64,000 nt of DNA from Bacteroides cellulosilyticus. Lineage in GTDB: Bacteria > Bacteroidota > Bacteroidia > Bacteroidales > Bacteroidaceae. Below are positions 16,788 through 24,542 of the stretch, one piece after another. The DNA is taken from NCBI RefSeq assembly GCF_020091405.1, contig NZ_CP081903.1, positions 2,852,501 to 2,916,500 of the forward strand, in the 5' to 3' direction. Position 1 is the first letter of the stretch. Each line of letters begins with the position of its first letter. Below the pieces are notes generated by a model. That model saw nothing but the letters and a program-made list of their open reading frames with translations. It did not search any database and was not told the origin of the DNA. The position numbers and the translations under genes were made by a program.

Positions 16788-18109
16788 CAGGGCTGACGCA
16801 TTAAAAATATTTCATGGATAAAAGTTCACAAAGTAGTTCATTATCCCATCCTGCTGCCTTTCTTTTCCCTTTTACGCTTCCTTTTCTTTCATTTTTCTTA
16901 ATAACCATCAGTGCTATTTTATTCATAAGTGAAACGTTTTGTGCCGCATTTCCGGTTTTTCTGCCTGCATCTTCATTAAAAGAGACATCCAACTGCCAAT
17001 GCAAATTGTTTTCAATAGCCCAATGTGCCCGTATAGACTCTGCTATTTTTTGAGGTTCCAGCCCTAAAGAGGTGATATAAAACCTATGGCTTACAGAGGT
17101 TTCGCCTGTTGTTTTGATTGTTCTTTGTGAAGATATTCTCACAACCGCCTTCAATCCCTTCCATTCTTTGAACATTCCGGTTAAAGCCTGGCAACTGTAC
17201 ACAAAACATTCACGGCGTTCGTGTCTGCCATGAGACTCTTCCTCTGTTATATATTTGCCGTATCTGGTGGCATAATGTGCTTTGTTCACATCGATATTTT
17301 TATCATCCAAATCATCAAACCAACTTTTGACGGTATTATAAAGATTCTTATGGTTTTCTTTCAGAGCTAAGACATAATCTGCTCCACCCTCTATTATTTT
17401 TTTAGCAATATCCGTTTGACACCCCATTGCATCAATGGTTACAATGCACTTGACTAAATCCAAGGCTTCTAACAACAACGGGATAGCCACGATCTCGTTA
17501 TGTTTTTCATTAACTTTCAGCTGTCCAAGACTGATGCCATTAGCTGTAGCCCAAGCACTAACCATATGAAGTTTAAAATTTCGATTACCAGTGGGGTGAG
17601 ATGAGCTACATTTACTGGCACCACGAATGGTTTTGCCGTCAATAGCTACAACACCCTCATATTTCTCGCAGATTTCAAACATCCAATGCCGAAAAATACG
17701 TTCGAAATACTCAGGATTCAGAGCACTGAAAAAACGATTGAAGGTATCGTGACTGGGGATAGATTCCAATCCGGGCAGCCGTTCGCGGAAAAAGTCAATC
17801 TTGGCATTGCCGAAATCTTCTACTTCATACCAGGATTCTGCACCACATATTACAGCAGCCATTGAAATATAAACGATAGCATCGGCAGAATGTACACGTT
17901 TTCTGTCAATACGAGGATCATTGATTTGTTTACAAATACTAAATATTGCCATTATTTTAGTCAATTTATGTTTCTTAATTGCTTATAAAGATAAGAATTT
18001 AAGATGACATATAAAAATAGTTTATACATTAATTGTCAATTATATATAGTGCGATTTTAATAAATTGAATATAAGTATTTATGGTAAAAACTATAATGCG
18101 TCAGCCCTG
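16788..18109 (-). mobile_element. Insertion sequence, ISAs1 family, copy 2 of 3 (right half of a dimer)
   Basis: This is a second 1322-bp element with the same ends, same orientation as copy 1, 11 bp away from it. Its right flank AAACAGTACC (18110-18119) duplicates the left flank of copy 1. As far as I can compare by eye, the bases are identical to copy 1. Confidence 0.93.
16801..17952 (-). CDS. ISAs1-family DDE transposase, copy 2
   Basis: It encodes the same 383-residue protein as the other two copies, with all DDE motifs intact. The stop lies 13 bp inside the left end of the element. Because copy 1 stands immediately upstream of the shared 11-bp linker, the abutting ends could form a hyperactive junction, as known for tandem dimers of other IS families. 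That role is an inference. Confidence 0.93.
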   Translation of the reverse strand: MAIFSICKQINDPRIDRKRVHSADAIVYISMAAVICGAESWYEVEDFGNAKIDFFRERLPGLESIPSHDTFNRFFSALNPEYFERIFRHWMFEICEKYEGVVAIDGKTIRGASKCSSSHPTGNRNFKLHMVSAWATANGISLGQLKVNEKHNEIVAIPLLLEALDLVKCIVTIDAMGCQTDIAKKIIEGGADYVLALKENHKNLYNTVKSWFDDLDDKNIDVNKAHYATRYGKYITEEESHGRHERRECFVYSCQALTGMFKEWKGLKAVVRISSQRTIKTTGETSVSHRFYITSLGLEPQKIAESIRAHWAIENNLHWQLDVSFNEDAGRKTGNAAQNVSLMNKIALMVIKKNERKGSVKGKRKAAGWDNELLCELLSMKYF

Positions 18110-18132
18110 AAACAGTACCTTATTCCGTTTGA

Positions 18133-18212
18133 CCACATTAGTGGAGCACGTACTCCATTATTGTGAAGCAACAGGACCACGATTGTGAAGCACGTGATTT
18201 ATAATTGTGGGT
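18133..18212. repeat. Degenerate 22-bp tandem repeat, interrupted by IS copy 3
   Basis: The units are 18133-18154, 18155-18176 and 18177-18198, plus a fourth unit starting at 18199 that is split by the IS. Each carries a core like ATTGTGAAGCA or TTAGTGGAGCAC in the same phase. The target duplication AATTGTGGGT of copy 3 lies within unit four, whose remainder continues at 19545. The units resemble the reverse complement of the repeat at 59798-59907 (CGTTGTGAAACACGAG against GATTGTGAAGCACGTG). Confidence 0.6.
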
Positions 18213-19534
18213 CAGGGCTGACGCATTATAGTTTTTACCATAAATACTTATATTCAATTTATTAAAATCGCACTATATATAATTGACAATTAATGTATAA
18301 ACTATTTTTATATGTCATCTTAAATTCTTATCTTTATAAGCAATTAAGAAACATAAATTGACTAAAATAATGGCAATATTTAGTATTTGTAAACAAATCA
18401 ATGATCCTCGTATTGACAGAAAACGTGTACATTCTGCCGATGCTATCGTTTATATTTCAATGGCTGCTGTAATATGTGGTGCAGAATCCTGGTATGAAGT
18501 AGAAGATTTCGGCAATGCCAAGATTGACTTTTTCCGCGAACGGCTGCCCGGATTGGAATCTATCCCCAGTCACGATACCTTCAATCGTTTTTTCAGTGCT
18601 CTGAATCCTGAGTATTTCGAACGTATTTTTCGGCATTGGATGTTTGAAATCTGCGAGAAATATGAGGGTGTTGTAGCTATTGACGGCAAAACCATTCGTG
18701 GTGCCAGTAAATGTAGCTCATCTCACCCCACTGGTAATCGAAATTTTAAACTTCATATGGTTAGTGCTTGGGCTACAGCTAATGGCATCAGTCTTGGACA
18801 GCTGAAAGTTAATGAAAAACATAACGAGATCGTGGCTATCCCGTTGTTGTTAGAAGCCTTGGATTTAGTCAAGTGCATTGTAACCATTGATGCAATGGGG
18901 TGTCAAACGGATATTGCTAAAAAAATAATAGAGGGTGGAGCAGATTATGTCTTAGCTCTGAAAGAAAACCATAAGAATCTTTATAATACCGTCAAAAGTT
19001 GGTTTGATGATTTGGATGATAAAAATATCGATGTGAACAAAGCACATTATGCCACCAGATACGGCAAATATATAACAGAGGAAGAGTCTCATGGCAGACA
19101 CGAACGCCGTGAATGTTTTGTGTACAGTTGCCAGGCTTTAACCGGAATGTTCAAAGAATGGAAGGGATTGAAGGCGGTTGTGAGAATATCTTCACAAAGA
19201 ACAATCAAAACAACAGGCGAAACCTCTGTAAGCCATAGGTTTTATATCACCTCTTTAGGGCTGGAACCTCAAAAAATAGCAGAGTCTATACGGGCACATT
19301 GGGCTATTGAAAACAATTTGCATTGGCAGTTGGATGTCTCTTTTAATGAAGATGCAGGCAGAAAAACCGGAAATGCGGCACAAAACGTTTCACTTATGAA
19401 TAAAATAGCACTGATGGTTATTAAGAAAAATGAAAGAAAAGGAAGCGTAAAAGGGAAAAGAAAGGCAGCAGGATGGGATAATGAACTACTTTGTGAACTT
19501 TTATCCATGAAATATTTTTAATGCGTCAGCCCTG
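18213..19534 (+). mobile_element. Insertion sequence, ISAs1 family, copy 3 of 3 (inverted)
   Basis: This 1322-bp element lies opposite to copies 1 and 2, with the same terminal repeats. The 10-bp target duplication AATTGTGGGT is perfect at 18203-18212 and 19535-19544, showing an independent single insertion. Inverted copies 103 bp apart can recombine and flip or delete the material between them. Confidence 0.94.
18370..19521 (+). CDS. ISAs1-family DDE transposase, copy 3
   Basis: The 383-residue transposase is identical in sequence to copies 1 and 2. The ATG at 18370 is used; the TTG at 18358 would add MTKI. The stop codon lies 13 bp before the right end of the element, so the coding region fills almost the whole IS. 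The subterminal part before the ATG (18228-18369) is AT-rich and includes an aattgacaattaatg stretch that may hold the transposase promoter. Confidence 0.93.
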   Translation: MAIFSICKQINDPRIDRKRVHSADAIVYISMAAVICGAESWYEVEDFGNAKIDFFRERLPGLESIPSHDTFNRFFSALNPEYFERIFRHWMFEICEKYEGVVAIDGKTIRGASKCSSSHPTGNRNFKLHMVSAWATANGISLGQLKVNEKHNEIVAIPLLLEALDLVKCIVTIDAMGCQTDIAKKIIEGGADYVLALKENHKNLYNTVKSWFDDLDDKNIDVNKAHYATRYGKYITEEESHGRHERRECFVYSCQALTGMFKEWKGLKAVVRISSQRTIKTTGETSVSHRFYITSLGLEPQKIAESIRAHWAIENNLHWQLDVSFNEDAGRKTGNAAQNVSLMNKIALMVIKKNERKGSVKGKRKAAGWDNELLCELLSMKYF

Positions 19535-19544
19535 AATTGTGGGT

Positions 19545-19800
19545 AATGCTAAACTGTTGGTTTATAATGTAATAACATAGGTAGCTAACCGGAAAAACAT
19601 AGGCAGTCAACGTAAACAAACACTGTTCTGAGCATCACTGTAAGGCGGGGATTCTCCCACCGGGATGGCGCAAACTACTGCTACTTGGCACATTCGACGT
19701 CTTTGTGATGAAGAAAAAAACGAAAAATGAGGGGTGTTGAAACAGTCGATTTATCTGCTAAAAGAAGTGTAATAAGCCTATTATTAGCGGTATAACTCTG
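19545..19800. other. Gene-free stretch behind the IS
   Basis: No convincing gene. It contains two imperfect copies of an acatagg-agc-aacc word (about 19576-19615). It also holds a 44-codon open stretch on the plus strand (about 19605-19738, ending KKKTKNEGC) without a start codon. It may be a coding relic. The left end is the remainder of the IS-split 22-bp repeat unit. Confidence 0.4.
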
Positions 19801-19809
19801 TTTTACGTT

Positions 19810-19920
19810 GGTGTAGGCAATTTTACTTACACCTTTTTAAAATTTGCCTACACCATCGCTCATTGCCGATGAATAGGGCGATACAGAGCATGGGTGTAAG
19901 CGTGTAGGTAAAAGTGTGCA
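19810..19920. repeat. Hairpin element with loop CGATGAATA..GATACAGAG, copy 1
   Basis: The element has alternating arms made of gtgtagg/cctacac and cttacac/gtgtaag words, for example GGTGTAGGCAA at 19810 against 19844-19854. The loop core at 19867-19888 matches 20 of 22 bases of the core at 55061-55082. The arms of the two elements are unrelated. It lies downstream of birA on the minus strand and overlaps no real gene. Confidence 0.6.
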
Positions 19921-19979
19921 TAAACTCTGGGTAGCGGTTGAATTCAATTTTTAAATGCGGCATCTGTTTTTTGAGTTTG

Positions 19980-20771
19980 TCAAAGAATGTATTGTACTTC
20001 CTTAAACAGATATCCGCGTACCTTTCCTGCCTGATCTTCAAGAATAAATCGCCCGTCCGGTTCTACGCATAACAGGCGTGCAAGGAATTCACCGTCTGCA
20101 TCGGCATAGCGGTGGAAACCTTCCCGACGGAAAAGAGAGCGGGCATATCGTTCGGCAATACAGTTGGCGGCATCGCCCGAAGAGTCTGTTTGCAGAAGGA
20201 TATAGTATTCTTTGAGTCGCCTCATGATGTTGGCGAGTATCAGATAGCGTTCATGTTCTTGTCCTGTGATCTGCTTTAGAGATACCGGGTTGGGGGCATT
20301 GCTCCGAAAAGTTTCCTGGTTTATGTTGACACCAATGCCGGAAATGCTGCGTCCGATGTGATGTCCGGAGAGGTCGTTTTCTATCAGTATGCCGCAAATC
20401 TTCTTTTCGTTCCAGTAGATGTCATTCGGCCATTTGATGGAAATGCCTTTTGTCCATTCGTCCAACTCTTCTTTAATGGAAAGGGAGACGATTTGAGAAA
20501 GGATGAACTGGCGACGGGCTTCAACGAAAGTGGGATAGAGCACGAAGCTGAATGTGATGTTCCGGCAATCTTCGGACTCCCAACTGTTGCCACGCTGCCC
20601 TTTACCGGCAGTCTGGCGCTCGGCTATGACCGTCGTGAACTCTCGGACAACGGATTGCTGTTCACCGCAAAGTTGAGTTAAATAGTTATTCGTAGAGTCT
20701 GTTTCCGGCAATATGATCAGTGGGACAGGAAACTCTGCGGGAGTAATCATCAAATTCGGTTCTTTCTTCAT
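19980..20771 (-). CDS. birA: Biotin-[acetyl-CoA-carboxylase] ligase
   Basis: This cytoplasmic enzyme activates biotin with ATP and transfers it to the lysine of biotin-carrier proteins. The catalytic core is present: ETDSTNNYL near the N-terminus, then AERQTAGKGQRGNSWES (biotinyl-AMP loop), IKWPNDIYWNEKKICGILIEN and GIGVNINQ. A short C-terminal SH3-like domain follows. It has no N-terminal helix-turn-helix, so it is the monofunctional type that does not act as a repressor. ATG at 20771 directly follows the stop of the MmcQ-like gene. A start at 20789 would overlap that gene by 17 bp. Confidence 0.95.
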   Translation of the reverse strand: MKKEPNLMITPAEFPVPLIILPETDSTNNYLTQLCGEQQSVVREFTTVIAERQTAGKGQRGNSWESEDCRNITFSFVLYPTFVEARRQFILSQIVSLSIKEELDEWTKGISIKWPNDIYWNEKKICGILIENDLSGHHIGRSISGIGVNINQETFRSNAPNPVSLKQITGQEHERYLILANIMRRLKEYYILLQTDSSGDAANCIAERYARSLFRREGFHRYADADGEFLARLLCVEPDGRFILEDQAGKVRGYLFKEVQYIL

Positions 20772-20772
20772 A

Positions 20773-21129
20773 TCAGGGCAGGGCATCATATTCGGTACGC
20801 ATTTTCTTGGTGAACTTCTTTAGTACTTCCTCATAAGCATGGTCGATGAGGCTCTTTATCAGTTTATCGTCCGCATCGCCATCAAGGAAGATCTGGTTCC
20901 AGTATTTCTTGTTAAAGTGGTAGGCGCCCTCAATAGCTGAGTAATGCTCACGCAATTCTATTGCATACTCCGGATCGCACTTCATACAGATTTTGTTAGA
21001 GCCTTCCAAGTCAATCAGTACAAACATCTTATCCATTACTTTCATCACAAGTGAATACTCGTCGAACGGAAGACATTCCGTTACGGCTTTCTTTGCGAGA
21101 CAGTATTCGCGGGCGGTTTCTATATCCAT
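20773..21129 (-). CDS. MmcQ/YjbR-family protein
   Basis: This small cytoplasmic protein of 118 residues has a CyaY-like alpha/beta fold family signature: MDIETAREYCLAKKAVTECLPFDEYSLVMKVMDKMFVLIDLEG at the N-terminus and HFNKKYWNQIFLDGDADDKLIKSLIDHAYEEVL near the C-terminus. Family members are annotated as DNA-binding, but the role is not established. It is the second gene of a three-gene run with the AAA-ATPase gene (40 bp upstream) and birA (adjacent downstream). Confidence 0.9.
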   Translation of the reverse strand: MDIETAREYCLAKKAVTECLPFDEYSLVMKVMDKMFVLIDLEGSNKICMKCDPEYAIELREHYSAIEGAYHFNKKYWNQIFLDGDADDKLIKSLIDHAYEEVLKKFTKKMRTEYDALP

Positions 21130-21169
21130 ACTTTCTGTTTTTAATTTCTATTAGTTTGCGGGTGTCCGG

Positions 21170-22918
21170 TTACGAAATTTGCTTGAATTTCACCAAATCC
21201 CATCCGCGGAACACCAGGGCGATTGCGATGATTTCCGTAGTACCTTTCTTTTCCTGTACTTTCGGACAGGCTACATATTGCGCCAACTGCATTCCTGCAT
21301 CTTCCAGCAACTTCTCCACTTCTGCATCTTTGGCGTCGCGGGGGCAATACTTCACTTCAATGGCATAGCTGTACGGCATATCGGGCAGTTGCGGAAGGTT
21401 GGGTATCAGGTAGAAGTCGGAGAAGCCTTTGTTCATTTCGTATTCGGGCATTGTTATGTAGTAACTGTTCATGCCCATATAGCTGAGGAGAAAGCCCTTG
21501 ACGTGCGCTTCACCTTCCATGAATTCGCGGATGGAACTTTGTTCCTTTAGCCGGGTGGCGATATATTGAAAGTAGCTTTCCCATTCACGGGAATAAGCCA
21601 TGCCGTACATCAGTTGGTTCAGTTCGTCAACATCCAGGTCCATGTGTCCGGCGGTGCGGTATGCGTCTGCCAGATAGCCGTATAGTTGTTCGCGCACCAC
21701 TTGGTTGGGGATTGTCAGTTGCAGCATCGGTCCGCGTGTACCCGCTATTGTCAGCATTCCGTAATAGAAGAGCAGACTCTTGAAATTATCCGTTTGCGCT
21801 ATCTCCACGGCGGGGAAGGACTCTTTTATCCTGCCAACCGTTTCACCCTGTGTGATGATTTCTTGAATGATACTGGCATTTTTGCCGAAGTTTTTGTCTA
21901 TAAGGATGAGGTGGCGCAGCTTGTTATAGTCAGTGCGGCAGTTAGTGTCGAGCATGTTTTCGGGTGGCAGTTGCGTGCTTAAATAACTGTTCACGAAGTA
22001 GAGAACCATATCTGAATTATACATCGGCAGTTCCTTTAGTGAACGACCTGAGAAACAGTAATTATCATACCACGGTTTCATCATGCTGATCAACTCATCA
22101 ACGGGATGAATGATTTTTCCTTGCTGCCGGTAGTATTCCAGCAATTCCCGTACTTCGGCTTCGGTGAACCCGATCATGTTGTTGAATACCGGGTTGGTGC
22201 TTTGATTGCTGGCGATATTGAAGCCACTTATGAGATCGTCCATCGTTACAGGACTGACACCGGTGATGTACATACGTTCCACAACCCTGTCAGTATAGTC
22301 TTTGACGGTTTTGAGAAAGTTCCGCAGAAAACCGTCGCCATGGGTGAGGGCGCGATAACGGGTATTACCGTAGTTGGCCAGTACGTTGTTGGCAAAATTG
22401 TCGTATTCGTCGAGGATGAGGTACATCTTCAGGCCTTGTCTCCGCAATGACAGGCATATTGCGGTCAGCTTCTCAGAAGCCACTTCCTTTTGTTGTACCA
22501 TTTCAAGGGTGTCCGGTGGCAGTAAATCTGCATATTTCAGACAAAAGTCCGTAAATATCATGTCGCAGTTACTGTTGAATGAGGCTTCCATTTTTTCCGG
22601 GTCGGAGACGATACTGGAGAAGCTCATCTTCAGCACAAGATACTTGTTGCGGTCCGGGGTAGGATGTTTTCCCACGTATAAGTTGCCAAACAGTTCATCG
22701 AACTGTTTTTCTGCCTTACAATCATAATAGCATTCCAGCATATTGAGGAAAAGACTCTTTCCGAAACGGCGGGGGCGGACGAAAAAGAAGAAACGGGCAG
22801 TCTGTTCTATCTGTCTGATATATTCCGTCTTATCGACATAATAATAGTTATTACGGATAATTGCTGGAAAGTCTGTCATCCCGTAAGGGATCAGCTTGGT
22901 GGAATTTGCCTGATTCAT
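21170..22918 (-). CDS. AAA-ATPase-like / PD-(D/E)XK nuclease-like protein
   Basis: This 582-residue protein belongs to a family that is common and repeated in Bacteroides. The N-terminal AAA-ATPase-like domain (about 10-220) starts IPYGMTDFPAIIRNNYYYVDKTEYIRQIE, with the P-loop variant RPRRFGKSLFLNML and a Walker-B-like MYLILDEYDNFAN. The C-terminal DUF1703-type domain has FSDFYLIPN and YAIEVKYCPRDAK, the D and E-x-K pattern of PD-(D/E)XK nucleases. The biological role is unknown. Relations to mobile elements or defence have been suggested only by domain content. Confidence 0.9.
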   Translation of the reverse strand: MNQANSTKLIPYGMTDFPAIIRNNYYYVDKTEYIRQIEQTARFFFFVRPRRFGKSLFLNMLECYYDCKAEKQFDELFGNLYVGKHPTPDRNKYLVLKMSFSSIVSDPEKMEASFNSNCDMIFTDFCLKYADLLPPDTLEMVQQKEVASEKLTAICLSLRRQGLKMYLILDEYDNFANNVLANYGNTRYRALTHGDGFLRNFLKTVKDYTDRVVERMYITGVSPVTMDDLISGFNIASNQSTNPVFNNMIGFTEAEVRELLEYYRQQGKIIHPVDELISMMKPWYDNYCFSGRSLKELPMYNSDMVLYFVNSYLSTQLPPENMLDTNCRTDYNKLRHLILIDKNFGKNASIIQEIITQGETVGRIKESFPAVEIAQTDNFKSLLFYYGMLTIAGTRGPMLQLTIPNQVVREQLYGYLADAYRTAGHMDLDVDELNQLMYGMAYSREWESYFQYIATRLKEQSSIREFMEGEAHVKGFLLSYMGMNSYYITMPEYEMNKGFSDFYLIPNLPQLPDMPYSYAIEVKYCPRDAKDAEVEKLLEDAGMQLAQYVACPKVQEKKGTTEIIAIALVFRGWDLVKFKQIS

Positions 22919-22946
22919 GATAGAGTTTTTTTAGAATATTTCTGAA

Positions 22947-22978
22947 CGAAGATAGAGAGTTTTCCCGAAACGGACAAG
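22947..22978 (-). promoter_or_regulatory. sigma-ABfr-like promoter of the AAA-ATPase/birA run
   Basis: On the minus strand CTTG (22975-22978), 20 nt, then TATCTTCG (22947-22954), one mismatch to TAnnTTTG. It lies 29 nt upstream of the ATG at 22918. Confidence 0.55.
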
Positions 22979-23022
22979 AAGAATTACGAAAATGCTGTGT
23001 AAAAGCACTTTTCATGTTTGAT

Positions 23023-23388
23023 TTAGAACATTGGCGGATAAAATGCATCTTTGATATGCTCTATTTTAAATGCATTAGCTTCACCGACAACGGTAATGAT
23101 ATCAAAGCGGACAGGGGCATCAATACTGAAATGTTTGATGTAAGCATCAGCGGCTACTACAATATGGCGTACTTTCTGCCAGTTAACGGCATCTTGCGGT
23201 TCGATGTATTCTGTATTGCTGCGGGTTTTTACCTCCACCACGATTAATTGTCCATCCTTGACTGCCACAATGTCCAGCTCAAGACGATTTTTCCGCCAAT
23301 TACGGTGACAGATAGTGTATCCGTTACATTCCAGATACGCCACTGCGGTGTCTTCTCCGGCCTTTCCGAGAGCATTGTGTGCTGCCAT
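23023..23388 (-). CDS. UPF0102 / YraN-family endonuclease-like protein
   Basis: The 121 residues have the order typical of the family: HNALGKAGEDTAVAYLECNGYTICHRNWR, then ELDIVAVKDGQLIVVEVKTRSN (the E...D...E-x-K core of the PD-(D/E)XK fold) and a C-terminal VRFDIITV. The protein is cytoplasmic. The biochemical role is poorly known. It is divergent from the RHH-like gene, with promoter boxes for both directions in the 93-bp gap. Confidence 0.93.
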   Translation of the reverse strand: MAAHNALGKAGEDTAVAYLECNGYTICHRNWRKNRLELDIVAVKDGQLIVVEVKTRSNTEYIEPQDAVNWQKVRHIVVAADAYIKHFSIDAPVRFDIITVVGEANAFKIEHIKDAFYPPMF

Positions 23389-23423
23389 ACCTGTATTCGT
23401 CTTTATTTTTAGCTGTTTCTATG

Positions 23424-23431
23424 CAAAAATA
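23424..23431 (-). promoter_or_regulatory. -7 box (TATTTTTG) of the yraN-like gene
   Basis: Minus-strand TATTTTTG, 35 nt upstream of the ATG at 23388. No clear -33 element. Confidence 0.45.
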
Positions 23432-23443
23432 CGTTTTTTCTGC

Positions 23444-23473
23444 TTTGTATTTACAGAAGTAAAACTAATTTTG
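23444..23473 (+). promoter_or_regulatory. sigma-ABfr-like promoter of the RHH-like gene
   Basis: TTTG (23444-23447) and TAATTTTG (23466-23473) are 18 nt apart, one less than usual. The predicted leader would be nearly absent because the ATG is at 23482. Confidence 0.5.
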
Positions 23474-23481
23474 CAGGAAAT

Positions 23482-23715
23482 ATGAGAAAGAGAGATAAAA
23501 CGTGTGTGAAAGCAACACCTGAAGAGCCCAAACGCGAACAGCGCATTGTTTGCCTGATGAGCGAGGAAGAGCTACGGATTGTAGACCGTTATCTGGAAAA
23601 ATACAAGATAACGAATAAATCGCGGTGGCTGCGGGAGACTATTCTCATGTTTATCCATAAGAATATGGAAGAAGATTATCCGACCCTTTTCGGTGAGCAT
23701 GATATGAGACGATAA
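23482..23715 (+). CDS. Small RHH-like protein
   Basis: This 77-residue basic protein has the core RIVCLMSEEELRIVDRYLEKYKITNKSRWLRETILMFIHKNME, which looks like a beta-strand followed by two helices, as in ribbon-helix-helix DNA binders. That fold is inferred from pattern, not proved. The tadA gene follows on the same strand after 34 bp, so the two may be co-transcribed. No toxin partner is visible. Confidence 0.65.
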   Translation: MRKRDKTCVKATPEEPKREQRIVCLMSEEELRIVDRYLEKYKITNKSRWLRETILMFIHKNMEEDYPTLFGEHDMRR

Positions 23716-23749
23716 AGAGAATTCTTTAATTCTAATTAAATTGAAGCGG

Positions 23750-24184
23750 ATGGACGATAACTATTATATGAAACAGGCGTTGATTGAAGCACGTAAGGCT
23801 TCCGAAAGGGGAGAAGTGCCCGTTGGCGCAGTCGTTGTATGCAAAGACCGTATTATAGCTCGCGCCCATAACTTAACGGAAACTTTGACTGATGTGACTG
23901 CTCACGCTGAAATGCAGGCTATTACTGCCGCAGCCTCTACTCTTGGCGGAAAATATCTGAATGAATGCACTCTTTATGTTACAGTAGAGCCTTGTGTTAT
24001 GTGTGCGGGGGCGATTGCCTGGGCTCAGATGGGAAGGCTTGTGTTTGGTGCCGGAGATGAGAAACGTGGATATCAGCGTTATGCATCTCAGGCTTTGCAT
24101 CCTAAGACAGTAGTTTTACAAGGTGTTTTAGCTGAAGACTGTGCGGCATTGATGAAAGATTTCTTTGCGGCAAAACGGCGTTGA
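23750..24184 (+). CDS. tadA: tRNA adenosine deaminase (nucleoside deaminase family)
   Basis: This enzyme converts adenosine to inosine at the wobble position of tRNA-Arg(ACG). The zinc/catalytic motifs are HAEMQAI (His and proton-shuttle Glu) and PCVMCAGAI (the two zinc cysteines). The preceding GEVPVGAVVV and the later ARAHNLTET are also typical of TadA. ATG at 23750 gives 144 residues; a TTG three codons earlier is in frame. A guanine deaminase is possible, but the C-terminal GYQRYASQALHPKTVVLQGVLAEDCAALMKDFF fits TadA better. Confidence 0.9.
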   Translation: MDDNYYMKQALIEARKASERGEVPVGAVVVCKDRIIARAHNLTETLTDVTAHAEMQAITAAASTLGGKYLNECTLYVTVEPCVMCAGAIAWAQMGRLVFGAGDEKRGYQRYASQALHPKTVVLQGVLAEDCAALMKDFFAAKRR

Positions 24185-24542
24185 GGCTGATATAAAAGAT
24201 GATTTATTTGTCCTTTATAGAGTTTTTGTTGAATTCTCAATTTGCTTTTGAATAGAACTAAGTACAAATCGTCAAAAAAAACATGAATTTATCAAAAGTA
24301 TTATCTCTTTGTTCTGTAATTCATTGTTATATAGTATATTAAATTTTTAAGTGAAAAATACTATTATATGGAATAGTATTACTTTATTAATGTGTACTTT
24401 TGTGTTATTAATGGTTGGGTAATAAAAAGAGATTTTTCATTAAGTTAAAAGTAGATGAACTTTTTTTATTACTTTCTATTTTGTGCATTTTGAGGGTGTA
24501 AAATAGCTTTTATGTCATTTAATTATATAAATAATTTGCAAT
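24185..24542. other. AT-rich gap before the orphan effector-like gene
   Basis: I see no gene in 358 bp. The composition is clearly more AT-rich than the neighbours. A TACTTTTG box at 24395-24402 on the plus strand could promote the following gene with a leader of about 135 nt, but it lacks a -33 partner. Confidence 0.45.

Noticed and set aside
18120..18202. Composite transposon with passenger between dimer and inverted copy
   Set aside because: The 103 bp between copies 2 and 3 hold only repeat units, and each insertion has its own target duplication.
18120..18212. CRISPR array
   Set aside because: The 22-bp units follow each other without spacers and differ from unit to unit. There are no cas genes.
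19620..19720. tRNA-like segment (ggcggggattctcccacc)
   Set aside because: No acceptor stem or anticodon arm can be built from it; it is only a GC-rich patch.
19823..20041. 72-codon frame on the minus strand (…TYTLTPMLCIALFIGNERW…)
   Set aside because: It overlaps the end of birA in another frame, and its second half is only the loop element at 19810-19920. No start signal.
24185..24542. Missed small gene in the AT-rich gap
   Set aside because: All frames are short and broken by stops; no start with a promoter is convincing.
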